Shown piece after piece: positions 52,411 to 61,343 of a stretch of DNA of 64,000 bases. Under the pieces are notes generated by a model. It was not told the origin of the DNA, searched no databases, and saw only the letters and a list, made by a program, of their open reading frames with translations. Numbering within the stretch: the first letter of the stretch is position 1; every line of letters begins with the position of its first letter. Both the position numbers and the translations under genes were made by a program. Source of the stretch: Taibaiella koreensis (GTDB taxonomy: Bacteria > Bacteroidota > Bacteroidia > Chitinophagales > Chitinophagaceae); contig NZ_QVNU01000001.1 of NCBI RefSeq assembly GCF_003545715.1, positions 124,001 through 188,000 of the forward strand, read 5' to 3'.

Positions 52411-53499
52411 TTGCTCAAGCGATATATTAAAATACTCGACCTGTTTATCCTGAAGAAGTTCCTCTCGACCTTCTTCTTCGCCATTATGATACTGGCGATA
52501 ATTGCTTGTGTAATCGATTACTCCCAGAAGATCGACTACTTTGTGGAAAATAAAGCGCCAACAGGAGCTGTCGTGTTTTATTTCATAAACTTTGTGCCGC
52601 ACATTACGGCCCTCCTGTTTCCACTGTTCATTTTCATTTCGACCATTTTCTTTACTTCGAAAATGGCTTACAAGACGGAAGTGATCGCTACATTGGCTGC
52701 AGGCGTATCGTTCCAGCGTTTTCTGCGCCCCTATGTCATCGGTAGCTTCCTGCTCGGCATCCTTTCTCTGCTGGCCAATCACTGGGTAGTGCCCGAGGCC
52801 AATAAGAATATCACGGAATTTCATATCAAATACATCTGGCCCAAGAAAGTGTCGACGGATAATAATGTCCACCTGCGGCTCAATCCGCATACCTATGTGT
52901 ATATCGAAGGCTACAATTTCAACGATGGTTTTGGCCGTCGCCTGGCCGTGGAAACGGTTGAGGGCACTTTGCTGAAGGAAAAGATCATGGCTGACCGGGC
53001 GTATTACGATAGTGCAAAAAAGGAATGGCGATTGACCAATGTTCAGATCCGTACCAATGACGGTCTGAAGGAAACGCTGGTAGTAAAACCGGAGCTGCGC
53101 CGGAAATTTCCATTCTCCCCTGAAGACCTGGATGACGATGACCGCAATAAGGAAGCGCTCACAACGCCTGAATTGCTCCGCTATACTGAACGGGAGCGGC
53201 AACGGGGGCGTGAGAGCGTCAATTATTACCTGATAGAGCTGCATAAACGCACAGCCCAGCCTTTTGCAGGCTTTATCCTTACCATTATCGGCGCTTGCAT
53301 CGCTTCGCGCAAAGTAAGGGGTGGAAGCGGGTTTCACCTGGCTATGGGCATTGTGATGAGTGCCTTATATATGTTGTTCATGCAGTTTGCACAAACCTTT
53401 TCGACCAATGCCGGTTTGAATCCGCTGATCGCTATGTGGATACCCAATGTTATTTTTGGTATTGTCGCGCTTTATTTGTTCTCCAGGCAAATAAAATAG
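52411..53499 (+). CDS. LptF/LptG family permease
   Basis: 362 residues. Three N-terminal membrane helices (about 12-40, 52-78, 95-120), a periplasmic beta-jellyroll domain (about 130-255), and three C-terminal helices (about 278-300, 308-330, 338-360) are the layout of the LptF/LptG permeases that lift LPS out of the inner membrane with LptB and LptC. F versus G cannot be decided here. The initiation codon is TTG: no ATG precedes the first membrane helix in frame. It lies 34 bases after tgt. Confidence 0.92.
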   Translation: MLKRYIKILDLFILKKFLSTFFFAIMILAIIACVIDYSQKIDYFVENKAPTGAVVFYFINFVPHITALLFPLFIFISTIFFTSKMAYKTEVIATLAAGVSFQRFLRPYVIGSFLLGILSLLANHWVVPEANKNITEFHIKYIWPKKVSTDNNVHLRLNPHTYVYIEGYNFNDGFGRRLAVETVEGTLLKEKIMADRAYYDSAKKEWRLTNVQIRTNDGLKETLVVKPELRRKFPFSPEDLDDDDRNKEALTTPELLRYTERERQRGRESVNYYLIELHKRTAQPFAGFILTIIGACIASRKVRGGSGFHLAMGIVMSALYMLFMQFAQTFSTNAGLNPLIAMWIPNVIFGIVALYLFSRQIK

Positions 53500-53532
53500 A
53501 CCTGTCGCGTTACTACATTTCCTAAAAAGGGC

Positions 53533-53540
53533 TACTTTTG
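53533..53540 (+). promoter_or_regulatory. -7 box before the His-rich protein gene
   Basis: TACTTTTG, perfect TAnnTTTG, 29 bases upstream of the start at 53570, followed by the common CTACC. Confidence 0.5.
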
Positions 53541-53569
53541 CTACCTCGTTTTAAAAGAATTAAAAGCAT

Positions 53570-53899
53570 ATGTCGCATCCAGTACAAGCTGAAAAACCCA
53601 ATATCTCAAGCGCTTCTGCATTATGGGCAGTGCTGATATTTGCCGGCCTTATTATTGCCGCTATTAATTTCGTACAAGCCGAAAGCAACAGCGAAGGTCA
53701 TGGTGGTCATGGCGCAGCTACGGAACAGCATGATGGCGCCGGCGCCCACGACGAAGGTCATGAAGCCGGTAAGGAGGCACAGGCGCCCGCGCATGGCGCC
53801 ACCGAACAGGCTGCACCTGCAGCAGAAGGTCATGACAGCGCCCAGGGAACGCATGAAGCGCCGGCAGAAAAACCTGCTCACGAAGAAGCGCACCATTAA
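53570..53899 (+). CDS. Small single-pass membrane protein with His/Glu/Ala-rich tail
   Basis: 109 residues. A single transmembrane helix (about 16-36) anchors a C-terminal tail of about 70 residues that is rich in His, Glu, Ala and Gly, with 11 His (GHGGHG, EAHH). The N-terminus is cytoplasmic, so the tail faces the periplasm. Such tails bind metals such as nickel, copper or zinc, but this is inference from composition only. I recognise no family. It is placed between an LptF/G permease and hldD, both of LPS assembly. Confidence 0.7.
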   Translation: MSHPVQAEKPNISSASALWAVLIFAGLIIAAINFVQAESNSEGHGGHGAATEQHDGAGAHDEGHEAGKEAQAPAHGATEQAAPAAEGHDSAQGTHEAPAEKPAHEEAHH

Positions 53900-53919
53900 T
53901 TCACCCATACAACCGATCT

Positions 53920-54903
53920 ATGGGAACAGAAGATGTAATTGCCATTACCGGCGCAGCAGGGTTCATTGGCAGTTGCCTGGTGGCGCATCTCAATCACCTT
54001 GGCTTTGAGCAGCTGGTGCTGGTCGATGATTTTTCCGACGAAAAGAAAGTATTTAACCTCAGGGATAGCAAATACCTGTACAAGGTACATCGCGAGCAAT
54101 TTGCAGAATGGCTGAAAACCCATCCTGACAAGATTAAGGCCGTCTTTCATCTTGGCGCACGCACCGATACTACCGATCCCGACTATGAGGTGTTCCGCAC
54201 GCTGAACCTGGAATATTCAAAAGGTATATGGGAATATTGTGTGGCGCACCATGTGCCCCTGGTCTATGCTTCGTCGGCGGCAACTTATGGCAAAGGAGAG
54301 CAGGGATATAAAGATGACGAAGCGTTGATCCCCAAGCTGAAGCCGCTCAATGCTTACGGTATTTCCAAAAACGAATTCGATATCTGGGCGCTTGAGCAAA
54401 AGCACCGGCCGCCTTTCTGGGCAGGGCTTAAATTTTTCAACGTTTACGGCCCCAATGAATATCATAAGGGTCGCATGGCTTCCGTGATGTTCCATGCTTA
54501 TCAGCAGATCAAGGACAGAGGTTATATCCGCCTGTTCCGCTCCCATAACCCGGAGTATAAGGATGGCGCTCAGCTGCGTGATTTTATCTACGTAAAAGAC
54601 TTGTTGTCCGTAATGGTATGGCTCATGAAGCAACGTCCTCAGAACGGGATCTATAACCTGGGCACCGGGGTGGCCCGTACCTTTAACGACCTTGCCAATA
54701 CCCTATTCTCCGTCTTGAATATTCCCGGTAAAATTGAATATATCGATACACCCGAAGATATCCGCGAGAATTATCAGTACTATACTGAGGCCGATATGAG
54801 CAAGCTGCGTGAAGCCGGTTACGATCAACCTTTCTTTACGCTGGAGCAGGGTATCGCCGACTATCTCGTGCGTTATCTTGAGTTGGCCCGGTACTATAGC
54901 TAG
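53920..54903 (+). CDS. hldD: ADP-L-glycero-D-manno-heptose 6-epimerase
   Basis: 327 residues. Extended SDR fold with TGAAGFIG at the N-terminus, YASSAATYG, and the YxxxK motif in LNAYGISKNEFD. FNVYGPNEYHKGRMASV is characteristic of HldD (RfaD), which epimerises ADP-D-glycero-manno-heptose at C6 for the inner core of LPS. It is 20 bases after the His-rich gene and separated from tonB by a strong terminator. Assignment is based on motifs and on the whole-length pattern. Confidence 0.93.
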   Translation: MGTEDVIAITGAAGFIGSCLVAHLNHLGFEQLVLVDDFSDEKKVFNLRDSKYLYKVHREQFAEWLKTHPDKIKAVFHLGARTDTTDPDYEVFRTLNLEYSKGIWEYCVAHHVPLVYASSAATYGKGEQGYKDDEALIPKLKPLNAYGISKNEFDIWALEQKHRPPFWAGLKFFNVYGPNEYHKGRMASVMFHAYQQIKDRGYIRLFRSHNPEYKDGAQLRDFIYVKDLLSVMVWLMKQRPQNGIYNLGTGVARTFNDLANTLFSVLNIPGKIEYIDTPEDIRENYQYYTEADMSKLREAGYDQPFFTLEQGIADYLVRYLELARYYS

Positions 54904-54959
54904 TCCATCTATTGCCGGGGATTTTCGTCTGCCGGTAATCAAAAATATCAACGCAATTA

Positions 54960-54996
54960 CCAGGCCGCCCGTTGCAACGGGCGGCCTGGGTGTTTT
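54960..54996 (+). terminator. Terminator after hldD (perfect palindrome)
   Basis: Thirty-base perfect palindrome (54960-54989) of two 15-base arms with no loop spacer, then GTGTTTTA. The RNA would form a small loop by unpairing the central bases. Confidence 0.75.
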
Positions 54997-55041
54997 ATGG
55001 AAATTTTGTAAAGCTGCTTCAGTAAGATAAACGACTATCTT

Positions 55042-55884
55042 ATGAAAAGCGAAAACATTCTCAGGGCCGATTATCTCGATCTCATCTTTGCTCATCGCAA
55101 TAAGCAATATGGCGGCTATGAATTGCGTAAGCACTACAATAGCCGCGCCCTGAAAGCATTGGGAATTACCTGTCTGCTACTGTTGCTGGGGATCGGTATC
55201 CCCGTATTGCTAGGTAAGACGAAACCCGTACCACTTGCCGGATCTACAGTGGTACGGGACGTAGAGATCCATTCGCTGGATATACCCAAAACAACCGAGG
55301 CGCCCAAACCGCCGGAGCATAAGGCTTCGGTTGCGCCTTCAGTAGCCAATACAGTACGGAGCGTAACTCCGGAAATTGTACCTAATCATTTGGTAAAGCC
55401 TGATATGGAGCCGCCTACGCCCGAAACGCTTGACCATGCTGTTGCGGGACCGGTTACCAATCCCGGTAACGGCGGGGATAATCCTGCTGCAACGGTCGAT
55501 AAGCCCGAAGGGCCTGCAGGCAGCGGCGACCGGACGGGCCATAGCGCCGGTGGTGATGCCGGTAATGAGCCGCCGCAGACCATCGTGGACGAAATGCCGG
55601 AATTTCCCGGCGGTGTCAAAGCCTTGATGGCCTATTTGCAAAAGAACCTGTCGTACCCGGCGGCAGCGCGGGCCGATGAGATACAGGGAAAGGTGCTGAT
55701 CCGTTTTGTGGTAGGTATCGATGGAAAAATTGAGCAGGCTACCGTATTGCGGGGTATCGGCGGCGGCTGTGAAAAGGAAGCCTTAAGGGTGGTCAATGCC
55801 ATGCCCCGTTGGAAGCCCGGGCGGCAAAACGGTCATAATGTAAAGGTCTATTATTCGCTGCCTGTCTCCTTCAGGTTGAATTAA
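55042..55884 (+). CDS. tonB: Energy transducer TonB
   Basis: 280 residues. Cytoplasmic N-terminus (YLDLIFAHRNKQYGGYELRKHY, typical of Bacteroidota TonB), one transmembrane helix (about 38-58), a Pro/Gly-rich periplasmic linker (60-190) and a C-terminal TonB domain (about 190-280) with EFPGGVKALMAYLQKNLSYP and GKVLIRFVVGIDGKIEQ. It carries proton-motive-force energy from ExbBD to outer-membrane receptors such as the three encoded in this window. ExbB/ExbD are not encoded nearby. Confidence 0.94.
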   Translation: MKSENILRADYLDLIFAHRNKQYGGYELRKHYNSRALKALGITCLLLLLGIGIPVLLGKTKPVPLAGSTVVRDVEIHSLDIPKTTEAPKPPEHKASVAPSVANTVRSVTPEIVPNHLVKPDMEPPTPETLDHAVAGPVTNPGNGGDNPAATVDKPEGPAGSGDRTGHSAGGDAGNEPPQTIVDEMPEFPGGVKALMAYLQKNLSYPAAARADEIQGKVLIRFVVGIDGKIEQATVLRGIGGGCEKEALRVVNAMPRWKPGRQNGHNVKVYYSLPVSFRLN

Positions 55885-55896
55885 GCCGAAGAAAAG

Positions 55897-55937
55897 AAAA
55901 GGGTATCTCCCGGTTGCAGCAGAGATACCCTTTTTTT
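55897..55937. terminator. Terminator between tonB and a convergent gene
   Basis: AAAAGGGTATCTC / GAGATACCCTTTT, 13-bp perfect stem with a 12-nt loop, then three more T residues. Suits both convergent transcripts. Confidence 0.85.
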
Positions 55938-55956
55938 ATGGGTCGAAAATGCCTGG

Positions 55957-56349
55957 CTAGTTAATGCGTACCCATATCGCCCCCGATGCGATAGGCCCGT
56001 TCAGCTGGAAAATATTAAGGCCGGGTTGTATGCTGATCACGCCATCGGGTGTGCTGGAGCTGCTGTTGTAGATAGCGGCCTTGGCGCCTACCGGTGGGTT
56101 GCTGAAAAACAAGGCTACGGTAACATCATCCTGGATCACATAATGCAATATACCTGCCTGAGTGCCGCCGGATGCAGCGATATTGCTGAAAGACACCATG
56201 TCGATAGGAGAAGTAAAGCTGATGTTCGTCAATGTTGCAGCCGAGTTGTTCTCGACCCAAAGGTCGCACGCGGAATGCTGAGCGGCAGCTTTGAAGCCGC
56301 AGAGGGACAGGAGGGTCAGTACGACTAGGGACAGGAAGGTTTTGCGCAT
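55957..56349 (-). CDS. Small secreted protein of unknown function
   Basis: 130 residues, signal peptide ending KAAAQ. The mature part is about 107 residues, Ser/Ala/Gly-rich with predicted beta strands (AILTNISFTSP, GVISIQPGLNIFQL); the Cys in SACDLW is single. I recognise no family. ATG 56349 is chosen because the signal peptide begins there; the longer frame extends through noncoding-looking sequence. Convergent with tonB. Confidence 0.65.
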   Translation of the reverse strand: MRKTFLSLVVLTLLSLCGFKAAAQHSACDLWVENNSAATLTNISFTSPIDMVSFSNIAASGGTQAGILHYVIQDDVTVALFFSNPPVGAKAAIYNSSSSTPDGVISIQPGLNIFQLNGPIASGAIWVRIN

Positions 56350-56569
56350 AATTGTTTGGTTTTTACTGTTTGGTTTTTGATGATTAGTCCTGTGAAGATA
56401 TTTGATTTGCACTGGGTAGGTATCAGTGAAAACATGCTCTTTTTCGGAGTAAGAAAAAAAGAAAACCATTTATTTTTTATAGCCAGTTATTTGCAGGAGC
56501 AAATAATAATAGCCTGAAAAAATAAATGGTTTTTGCTGGAAGTAATGGCTAGTGTTTTGCCTGTAGCAT

Positions 56570-57001
56570 TTAGGCCGCCTGTACTTTTGCCTGCCGTTCC
56601 GGGGTACCTTCATATTTCACGAAGAAGGCGATCCATATCGAACGGGAAAGTCGCATAAGAACAGGTTGTATCAGTATTGTAGCAACGATGTTGCTACCCA
56701 GCCACCAGAAAATGCGGTTGTCGTGCAAGGAAATGCCCACAGTGCCGATCCAAAGCAGGAAGGAGATAATGCTGAACAGTACCGAAAGACCATAGCTCAC
56801 AAAGCCGGTGCCGTAATAAAAGCCGACTTCGACTTCGGTAGCCTGGCCGCATACCGGGCAATGCTCCGGCATTTTGGTTACCTTGCTGAGCCGGTAAGGA
56901 TTGGCATGGGTAAAAAGGTTGCCTTTGCGGCAACGGGGGCATTTATTGCCCAGGACGCTTAATAGAAGCCCGGGTTTGCGGGCGGAATCTGGAATGTTCA
57001 T
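56570..57001 (-). CDS. DUF983 zinc-ribbon membrane protein
   Basis: 143 residues. A zinc-ribbon with CPRCRKGNLF and CPVCGQ in the first 55 residues (four Cys), then two transmembrane helices (about 65-90 and 95-120), as in DUF983 proteins. Function unknown. Its ATG overlaps the stop of the AraC gene (4 bases, TCAT on the plus strand), so both are in one operon. Confidence 0.88.
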   Translation of the reverse strand: MNIPDSARKPGLLLSVLGNKCPRCRKGNLFTHANPYRLSKVTKMPEHCPVCGQATEVEVGFYYGTGFVSYGLSVLFSIISFLLWIGTVGISLHDNRIFWWLGSNIVATILIQPVLMRLSRSIWIAFFVKYEGTPERQAKVQAA

Positions 57002-57900
57002 ATAGCGGAGGCTTTAGGCAAAGGATTGGCCAGCGCTTTCCGGAATGCTTCTGGCGTGATCCCTGTTTGCTTTTTAAAGAACTTGGTAAAATAAGAGTTG
57101 TCGGCAAAATGAAGCTGCCATGCGATCTCGTTGATGTGGACTGAGGCGTTAACGAGCAGGCGCTTGGCTTCGAGCAATATCCTGTCGCGGATCACCTCGC
57201 CTGCCGGTTTGCCCAGGAGCTCGTTGCACAAAGCATTGAGGTGATTGGGCGTAATGTATAGCTGCGCAGCATAGTCCTTGGGCAGGTGCATGCTGGCATA
57301 ATGCTGTTCGACCAGCTTGCGGAATTGTCTCAGGGTAATATCGCTGCCAGGGCCGGCCGTGCGTTCCTGGTGCGGACTGTTCCTTGCGGTAAGAATAAAC
57401 AGCTCGAGCAACAGGAGGCGCAAGCGCTCTGTTTGCCACCTGTCTTTTATTTTTCTTTCCAGCAGCATTTCCTTCATCAGTTGCACAGACTTTTTTACCG
57501 CCCCGGGGTCCAACTGTATCACCGATTGCGCTGCCACGCCTTCAAGGAAAGAAAAGCCCTCGAGTGGTGAAGCCTGTCCGGCCGGCACAGGGAAGAAGGC
57601 TTCCGAAAAATTGATAACGTAACCATCGACATCATCGCGAAACTGCCAGCTATGCACCTGGCCGGGCACCATAAAGTACAGCTGCCCCTTGCTTACCGCA
57701 AACTGTTCAAAGTCGATGGTATGACTACCGCTACCGGCGGTAAAAAGTACCAGGTGATAGAAGTTGTGCCGGTGTGGAATAAAAAGATTGGGATGACGTT
57801 TCAGGTACGCCGCGAAAGGCTCTATCAGGAAATCGTCCTGCCGCTGCTGCTCCTGTAGCGAGCACAGATCGTAGACTGGTATCCTGTTGTCCTTTTTCAT
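56998..57900 (-). CDS. AraC family transcriptional regulator
   Basis: 300 residues. An N-terminal cupin-type ligand domain (HNFYHLVLFTAGSGSHTID, about 45-105) is followed by the C-terminal double helix-turn-helix (about 200-295), with AAQLYITPNHLNALCNELLGKP and the second motif INEIAWQLHFADNSYFTKFFKKQTGITP. It senses a small molecule and activates or represses unknown targets. It overlaps the DUF983 start by four bases. The promoter box is only four bases before the ATG, so the transcript is essentially leaderless. Confidence 0.93.
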   Translation of the reverse strand: MKKDNRIPVYDLCSLQEQQRQDDFLIEPFAAYLKRHPNLFIPHRHNFYHLVLFTAGSGSHTIDFEQFAVSKGQLYFMVPGQVHSWQFRDDVDGYVINFSEAFFPVPAGQASPLEGFSFLEGVAAQSVIQLDPGAVKKSVQLMKEMLLERKIKDRWQTERLRLLLLELFILTARNSPHQERTAGPGSDITLRQFRKLVEQHYASMHLPKDYAAQLYITPNHLNALCNELLGKPAGEVIRDRILLEAKRLLVNASVHINEIAWQLHFADNSYFTKFFKKQTGITPEAFRKALANPLPKASAI

Positions 57901-57904
57901 AATG

Positions 57905-57912
57905 CAAAGATA
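57905..57912 (-). promoter_or_regulatory. -7 box of the AraC gene, start codon 4 bases away
   Basis: Minus strand TATCTTTG (57905-57912) followed by CATT and then ATG at 57900. This is the classical near-leaderless arrangement. Confidence 0.6.
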
Positions 57913-58012
57913 CAATGCCTGTAATAGCTGCAGTGGTAGCGGGGCTTCGTTTTGTGGTACTTTTTACTGGTTGCGGAAAAGCGCTGCAGGCATGCCGAGG
58001 CCTGGTTTTAAT

Positions 58013-58049
58013 AAAAAAGAGCTGCCTCCGGTGACAGAAGACAGCTCTT
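58013..58049 (-). terminator. Terminator of the outer-membrane receptor gene
   Basis: On the minus strand AAGAGCTG pairs with CAGCTCTT; with G-U pairs the stem extends to 13 bp. It is followed by TTTTTT. It resembles the hairpin group described at 939. Confidence 0.7.
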
Positions 58050-58066
58050 GGTATTTTGTATTTCTA

Positions 58067-61036
58067 TTAGCGCATACCGCCCGGAGGAGGCATCATGGGT
58101 GGTACGCCCGGCGGTGGTCCGTCCATCATACCCGGTCCGGGGCCGGGAAAGTCGCCGCGGCGGTTCCGGTCGCTGTTTTCCACATCCTTCATCGAGGCGC
58201 CACCTTTGAAGAAGCGCAGGTTGTAGGTGAATGTCAGCAGGAAGTACTGGCGCAGTACATTGGTCTGCGTGTACTGGGTATAGCTTTCGGTTACGGTAGG
58301 TACGATGCTGTTGTTCTGCTTCAGGAGGTCATATACAGACAACTTGATCTCGCCTTGTTGCTTCTTGAACAGTTTTTTGGCAAGGCTCATGTTCCAGAGC
58401 AGGAAGTTCTGGTTGAAGCCCGCCGAGAGTCCTGTATAATACTGGTGGTTAAGCTCCGTATTGAACACGATACCTTTCCAGAAAATATAGTTGATCGAGA
58501 GCCGGCTGGCCTGGTTAAAGAAGCGGTTATTCGATGCGGTCAGCAGCGTATTGTTGACGATATTATAATTGCTGTTGCTGGACAGGGTAAAGTCGATCTT
58601 TTCGCTGATGTTGCTGCTGATCACCAATCCAAGCCCCAATGCCGTGTTGCCGGCGTAGTTCTTTTGCTCGTTGATGATGCCGGGAGTGCGGGTATAGGTA
58701 GCGCTGGCATTAACGTTCAGGTTGGATTTAAGCGCTGTCACGGGCAAGCCATAGGTAACAAAGCTGCGCAGGTTGTAATAGCCATCCATATTGACCGGCC
58801 GGGTAAACTGATCGCCGACACCCAGCTTTACACCGTTTTCCAATTGCATGGGCGCGCCGGCAATAATGGTGCTGTTGGCGATGTAGTGCTGCGTCGCGGT
58901 TCCCGACAGCATGGCGAAGAAGGTGCTGCCAAGCTTGGTATTGGTAGCGCTATACCGCATCATCAGCATGTGCTGGTAGCTTTGCACTAGGTCGGGGTTA
59001 CCGGTAGATTGCTGTACAGGATTGGTATTGTTGATCACATTCTGCAGCTGGTCTACAGATGGCGCTGTGGTCGACGTGCGGTAAAACAGTCGGAGATTCT
59101 TCTTCTTGTCAAAATTATATTGGAGCCGTGCCGAGGGCATAATGGTATTGAAGCTGCGCTGCAGGTTGCTGTTATAAGGCAGTATCCGTTGGTTGTCCAG
59201 GTTGGCATTCTGGAAGTCGACGCCTACGTTGAAGTTAAACGACGTATCGGAATAGCGGTAGGTGAGGCCACCCCTATGTGTGAGATAGTCGGTATTAAAG
59301 GTATTGCTCAGCAGGGTGTCGGGATCGGTATAATCGTTGGTGATATCGGAAAAATTATAGGTACGCTTGTCCGACTTGCTCTGCTGGTAGTTGAGGCCAT
59401 ATTGGATCTGAAGGAAGCTCTTGCGGGACAAGGGCTCGGTATAGTTCAGGTTGGAGTTGATGTTCCAGCCATTCTTCAGGTAATCGGCTTTCTGGTTGAG
59501 CACATAGCTGGTGTCGGTATTGGTGACCGGCGCATATAAGTTACTGTTACCATCGCTGCGGTTGTAGCCGCCGTTGGCAAAGAGCGAGAGGGTCCTGCCC
59601 TTTTTCTTAAACTTATGGCGATACAGGAATAAGCCGTTCATATTGTAGCCCGACAGGTCGCTGTTGTACGTGTTGTTTGATGAATTGAGCATATCCGAAT
59701 TCCTGTCAAGCGTTTTGATATCCTGGAAGGAGCTGCTGTTATTGCTTTGGAACGACAGGGACGGCACGAAGAGTATCGAATTGGACGAATCGATCGTATA
59801 GTTGAACCGCATATTGAACCGGTGGTTGTTATTCACCGTATGGGATGAGTTGCTTTCGTGATAGGTCTGTCCCAGCAGTTGGGGTGTCACATAGTTGCCG
59901 CGCTCGATATCCTGCGTGGTCACGTTGTCGCTATTGTTGAAGAAATAGCTGGCAGTCACATCGATCTTTTTGCCCCATTTGTCGGAATAATTAAGGCCTA
60001 TGGCATTGGTTTTCGAGATGCCGTTCTGGGTGCCTACGTTAAAGGCATTGTTGCCGCCACCCATCATACCGCCACCGCCGCTGCCGCCACGGCCCATGCC
60101 TCCGCCACCACCGAAGCCGCGACCACCGCTGCCTCCCGATATACCCAGCAGATCCTGGGGCGAGAAGTTCTGGATGTTGATGTTATTGGTCTGGCCTATC
60201 AGGCTGATCCTGCGGTTACCCTCAAAGAAATTGATGTTACCACCGGCATTATACTTAAAGTCCCGGCTGGCGTCGTTGTCGGTAACCCCGTCGCTGCCAC
60301 CGCCGGCATATACCTTGCCAAAAACGCCCTGGCGGCGGTTGGCCTTGGTAATGATATTGATGGTTTTTGAAGTATTGCCATCATCGAAGCCTGTAAACTG
60401 CGACTGGTCGCTTTTTTCATCATATACCTGGATCTTGTCGATCACTTCTGCCGGCAGGTTACGGAGTGAGGAGGTCGGGTCATCGCCGAAGAAAGGCTTG
60501 CCATCGACCAGCACTTTGGCTACCTGCTCTCCTTGTGCCTGCGGTTTGCCCGTGCTCAGGTCCATGCCCGGCATCTTGCGGATCAGGTCTTCCGCGGTAG
60601 CATCGGGATTGACTTTATAGGAACCTGCATTGAATTGGGTAGTATCTTCTTTCTGTTGTACCGGCGGTATCCGTTCCACGATCTTAACCTCGTTGAGCTT
60701 GGTTGATTGGGATACCGACATCTTAATAATGCCGAGATTGACCTCTGCATCCAGCACATTGACCTCCTTATTGTAATCGTCGTAGCCTAGGTACGAGATC
60801 GTGAGCCGGTAAGGACCCGAAGGGACATCGGCGAGCGCAAAATGACCGTCAAGGTCGACCGAAGTACCGGCAATGGCTGAGTCCTTACCATTCTTCAGGG
60901 AAACAGAAGCGCCGATGAGCGTTTCGTTAACGTTATCCTTTACGATACCGGAGATCGTATAGCTACCCTGGGCCTGCACCGTACCGGTAGCCAGGAACGC
61001 AAGAAATAGCATAAGCAATAATGGACGGCGATGCAT
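58067..61036 (-). CDS. Outer-membrane beta-barrel receptor with carboxypeptidase-regulatory domain
   Basis: 989 residues. Signal peptide ending TVQAQ, a carboxypeptidase-regulatory-like domain (about 25-105: GIVKDNVNETLIGASVSL), a plug with LIRKMPGMDLSTGKPQ, then a large barrel (OMP_b-brl_3 type), ending in a Pro/Gly/Met-rich tail (PPPGVPPMMPPPGGMR). A Gly-rich insertion (GGSGGRGFGGGGGMGRGG) lies in the plug-barrel junction around residue 300. Oriented against MATE. The signal peptide sets the start at 61036; the frame is open to 61096. Confidence 0.88.
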   Translation of the reverse strand: MHRRPLLLMLFLAFLATGTVQAQGSYTISGIVKDNVNETLIGASVSLKNGKDSAIAGTSVDLDGHFALADVPSGPYRLTISYLGYDDYNKEVNVLDAEVNLGIIKMSVSQSTKLNEVKIVERIPPVQQKEDTTQFNAGSYKVNPDATAEDLIRKMPGMDLSTGKPQAQGEQVAKVLVDGKPFFGDDPTSSLRNLPAEVIDKIQVYDEKSDQSQFTGFDDGNTSKTINIITKANRRQGVFGKVYAGGGSDGVTDNDASRDFKYNAGGNINFFEGNRRISLIGQTNNINIQNFSPQDLLGISGGSGGRGFGGGGGMGRGGSGGGGMMGGGNNAFNVGTQNGISKTNAIGLNYSDKWGKKIDVTASYFFNNSDNVTTQDIERGNYVTPQLLGQTYHESNSSHTVNNNHRFNMRFNYTIDSSNSILFVPSLSFQSNNSSSFQDIKTLDRNSDMLNSSNNTYNSDLSGYNMNGLFLYRHKFKKKGRTLSLFANGGYNRSDGNSNLYAPVTNTDTSYVLNQKADYLKNGWNINSNLNYTEPLSRKSFLQIQYGLNYQQSKSDKRTYNFSDITNDYTDPDTLLSNTFNTDYLTHRGGLTYRYSDTSFNFNVGVDFQNANLDNQRILPYNSNLQRSFNTIMPSARLQYNFDKKKNLRLFYRTSTTAPSVDQLQNVINNTNPVQQSTGNPDLVQSYQHMLMMRYSATNTKLGSTFFAMLSGTATQHYIANSTIIAGAPMQLENGVKLGVGDQFTRPVNMDGYYNLRSFVTYGLPVTALKSNLNVNASATYTRTPGIINEQKNYAGNTALGLGLVISSNISEKIDFTLSSNSNYNIVNNTLLTASNNRFFNQASRLSINYIFWKGIVFNTELNHQYYTGLSAGFNQNFLLWNMSLAKKLFKKQQGEIKLSVYDLLKQNNSIVPTVTESYTQYTQTNVLRQYFLLTFTYNLRFFKGGASMKDVENSDRNRRGDFPGPGPGMMDGPPPGVPPMMPPPGGMR

Positions 61037-61193
61037 GAGTAGTGTTTTGAACAAAGGCCTTTTGACTTGGCAAATATCTGTTAGTTTAAGCTTCATTAAG
61101 AGATAATTCCAGTGAAATTTAGTTATTCGTATGTGAACAGTTAAACTATTTCCTTTTTGGAAGCAAATAAGAATAAACTATTGATCAATAAAG

Positions 61194-61201
61194 CAAAAAT
61201 A
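61194..61201 (-). promoter_or_regulatory. Possible -7 box of the receptor gene
   Basis: Minus strand TATTTTTG, perfect TAnnTTTG, about 158 bases upstream of the chosen start. No -33 box seen. Confidence 0.3.
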
Positions 61202-61244
61202 AAATACCGGATTCTTAATAAAAGGCATAGTGGCCGTACTTTCT

Positions 61245-61252
61245 TATATTTG
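61245..61252 (+). promoter_or_regulatory. -7 box of the MATE transporter
   Basis: TATATTTG followed by CAGCC, perfect TAnnTTTG, 91 bases before the start at 61344. Confidence 0.5.
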
Positions 61253-61343
61253 CAGCCCCTTTTTTAAAGAGTAACCGGAAAGCAATCGCGGTTCCGGTTT
61301 TTCTCCCCCGGCATTATTGGTTATCCATTTTATTGAACAGGCT

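Noticed and set aside
57887-58990. 367-codon ORF antisense to the outer-membrane receptor
   Set aside because: Overlaps both the AraC promoter and the receptor's C-terminus; no domain or signal and no promoter of its own.
60000-60620. Pro-rich 206-codon ORF opposite the receptor
   Set aside because: It mirrors the Gly-rich stretch of the receptor on the other strand and has no signal of expression.
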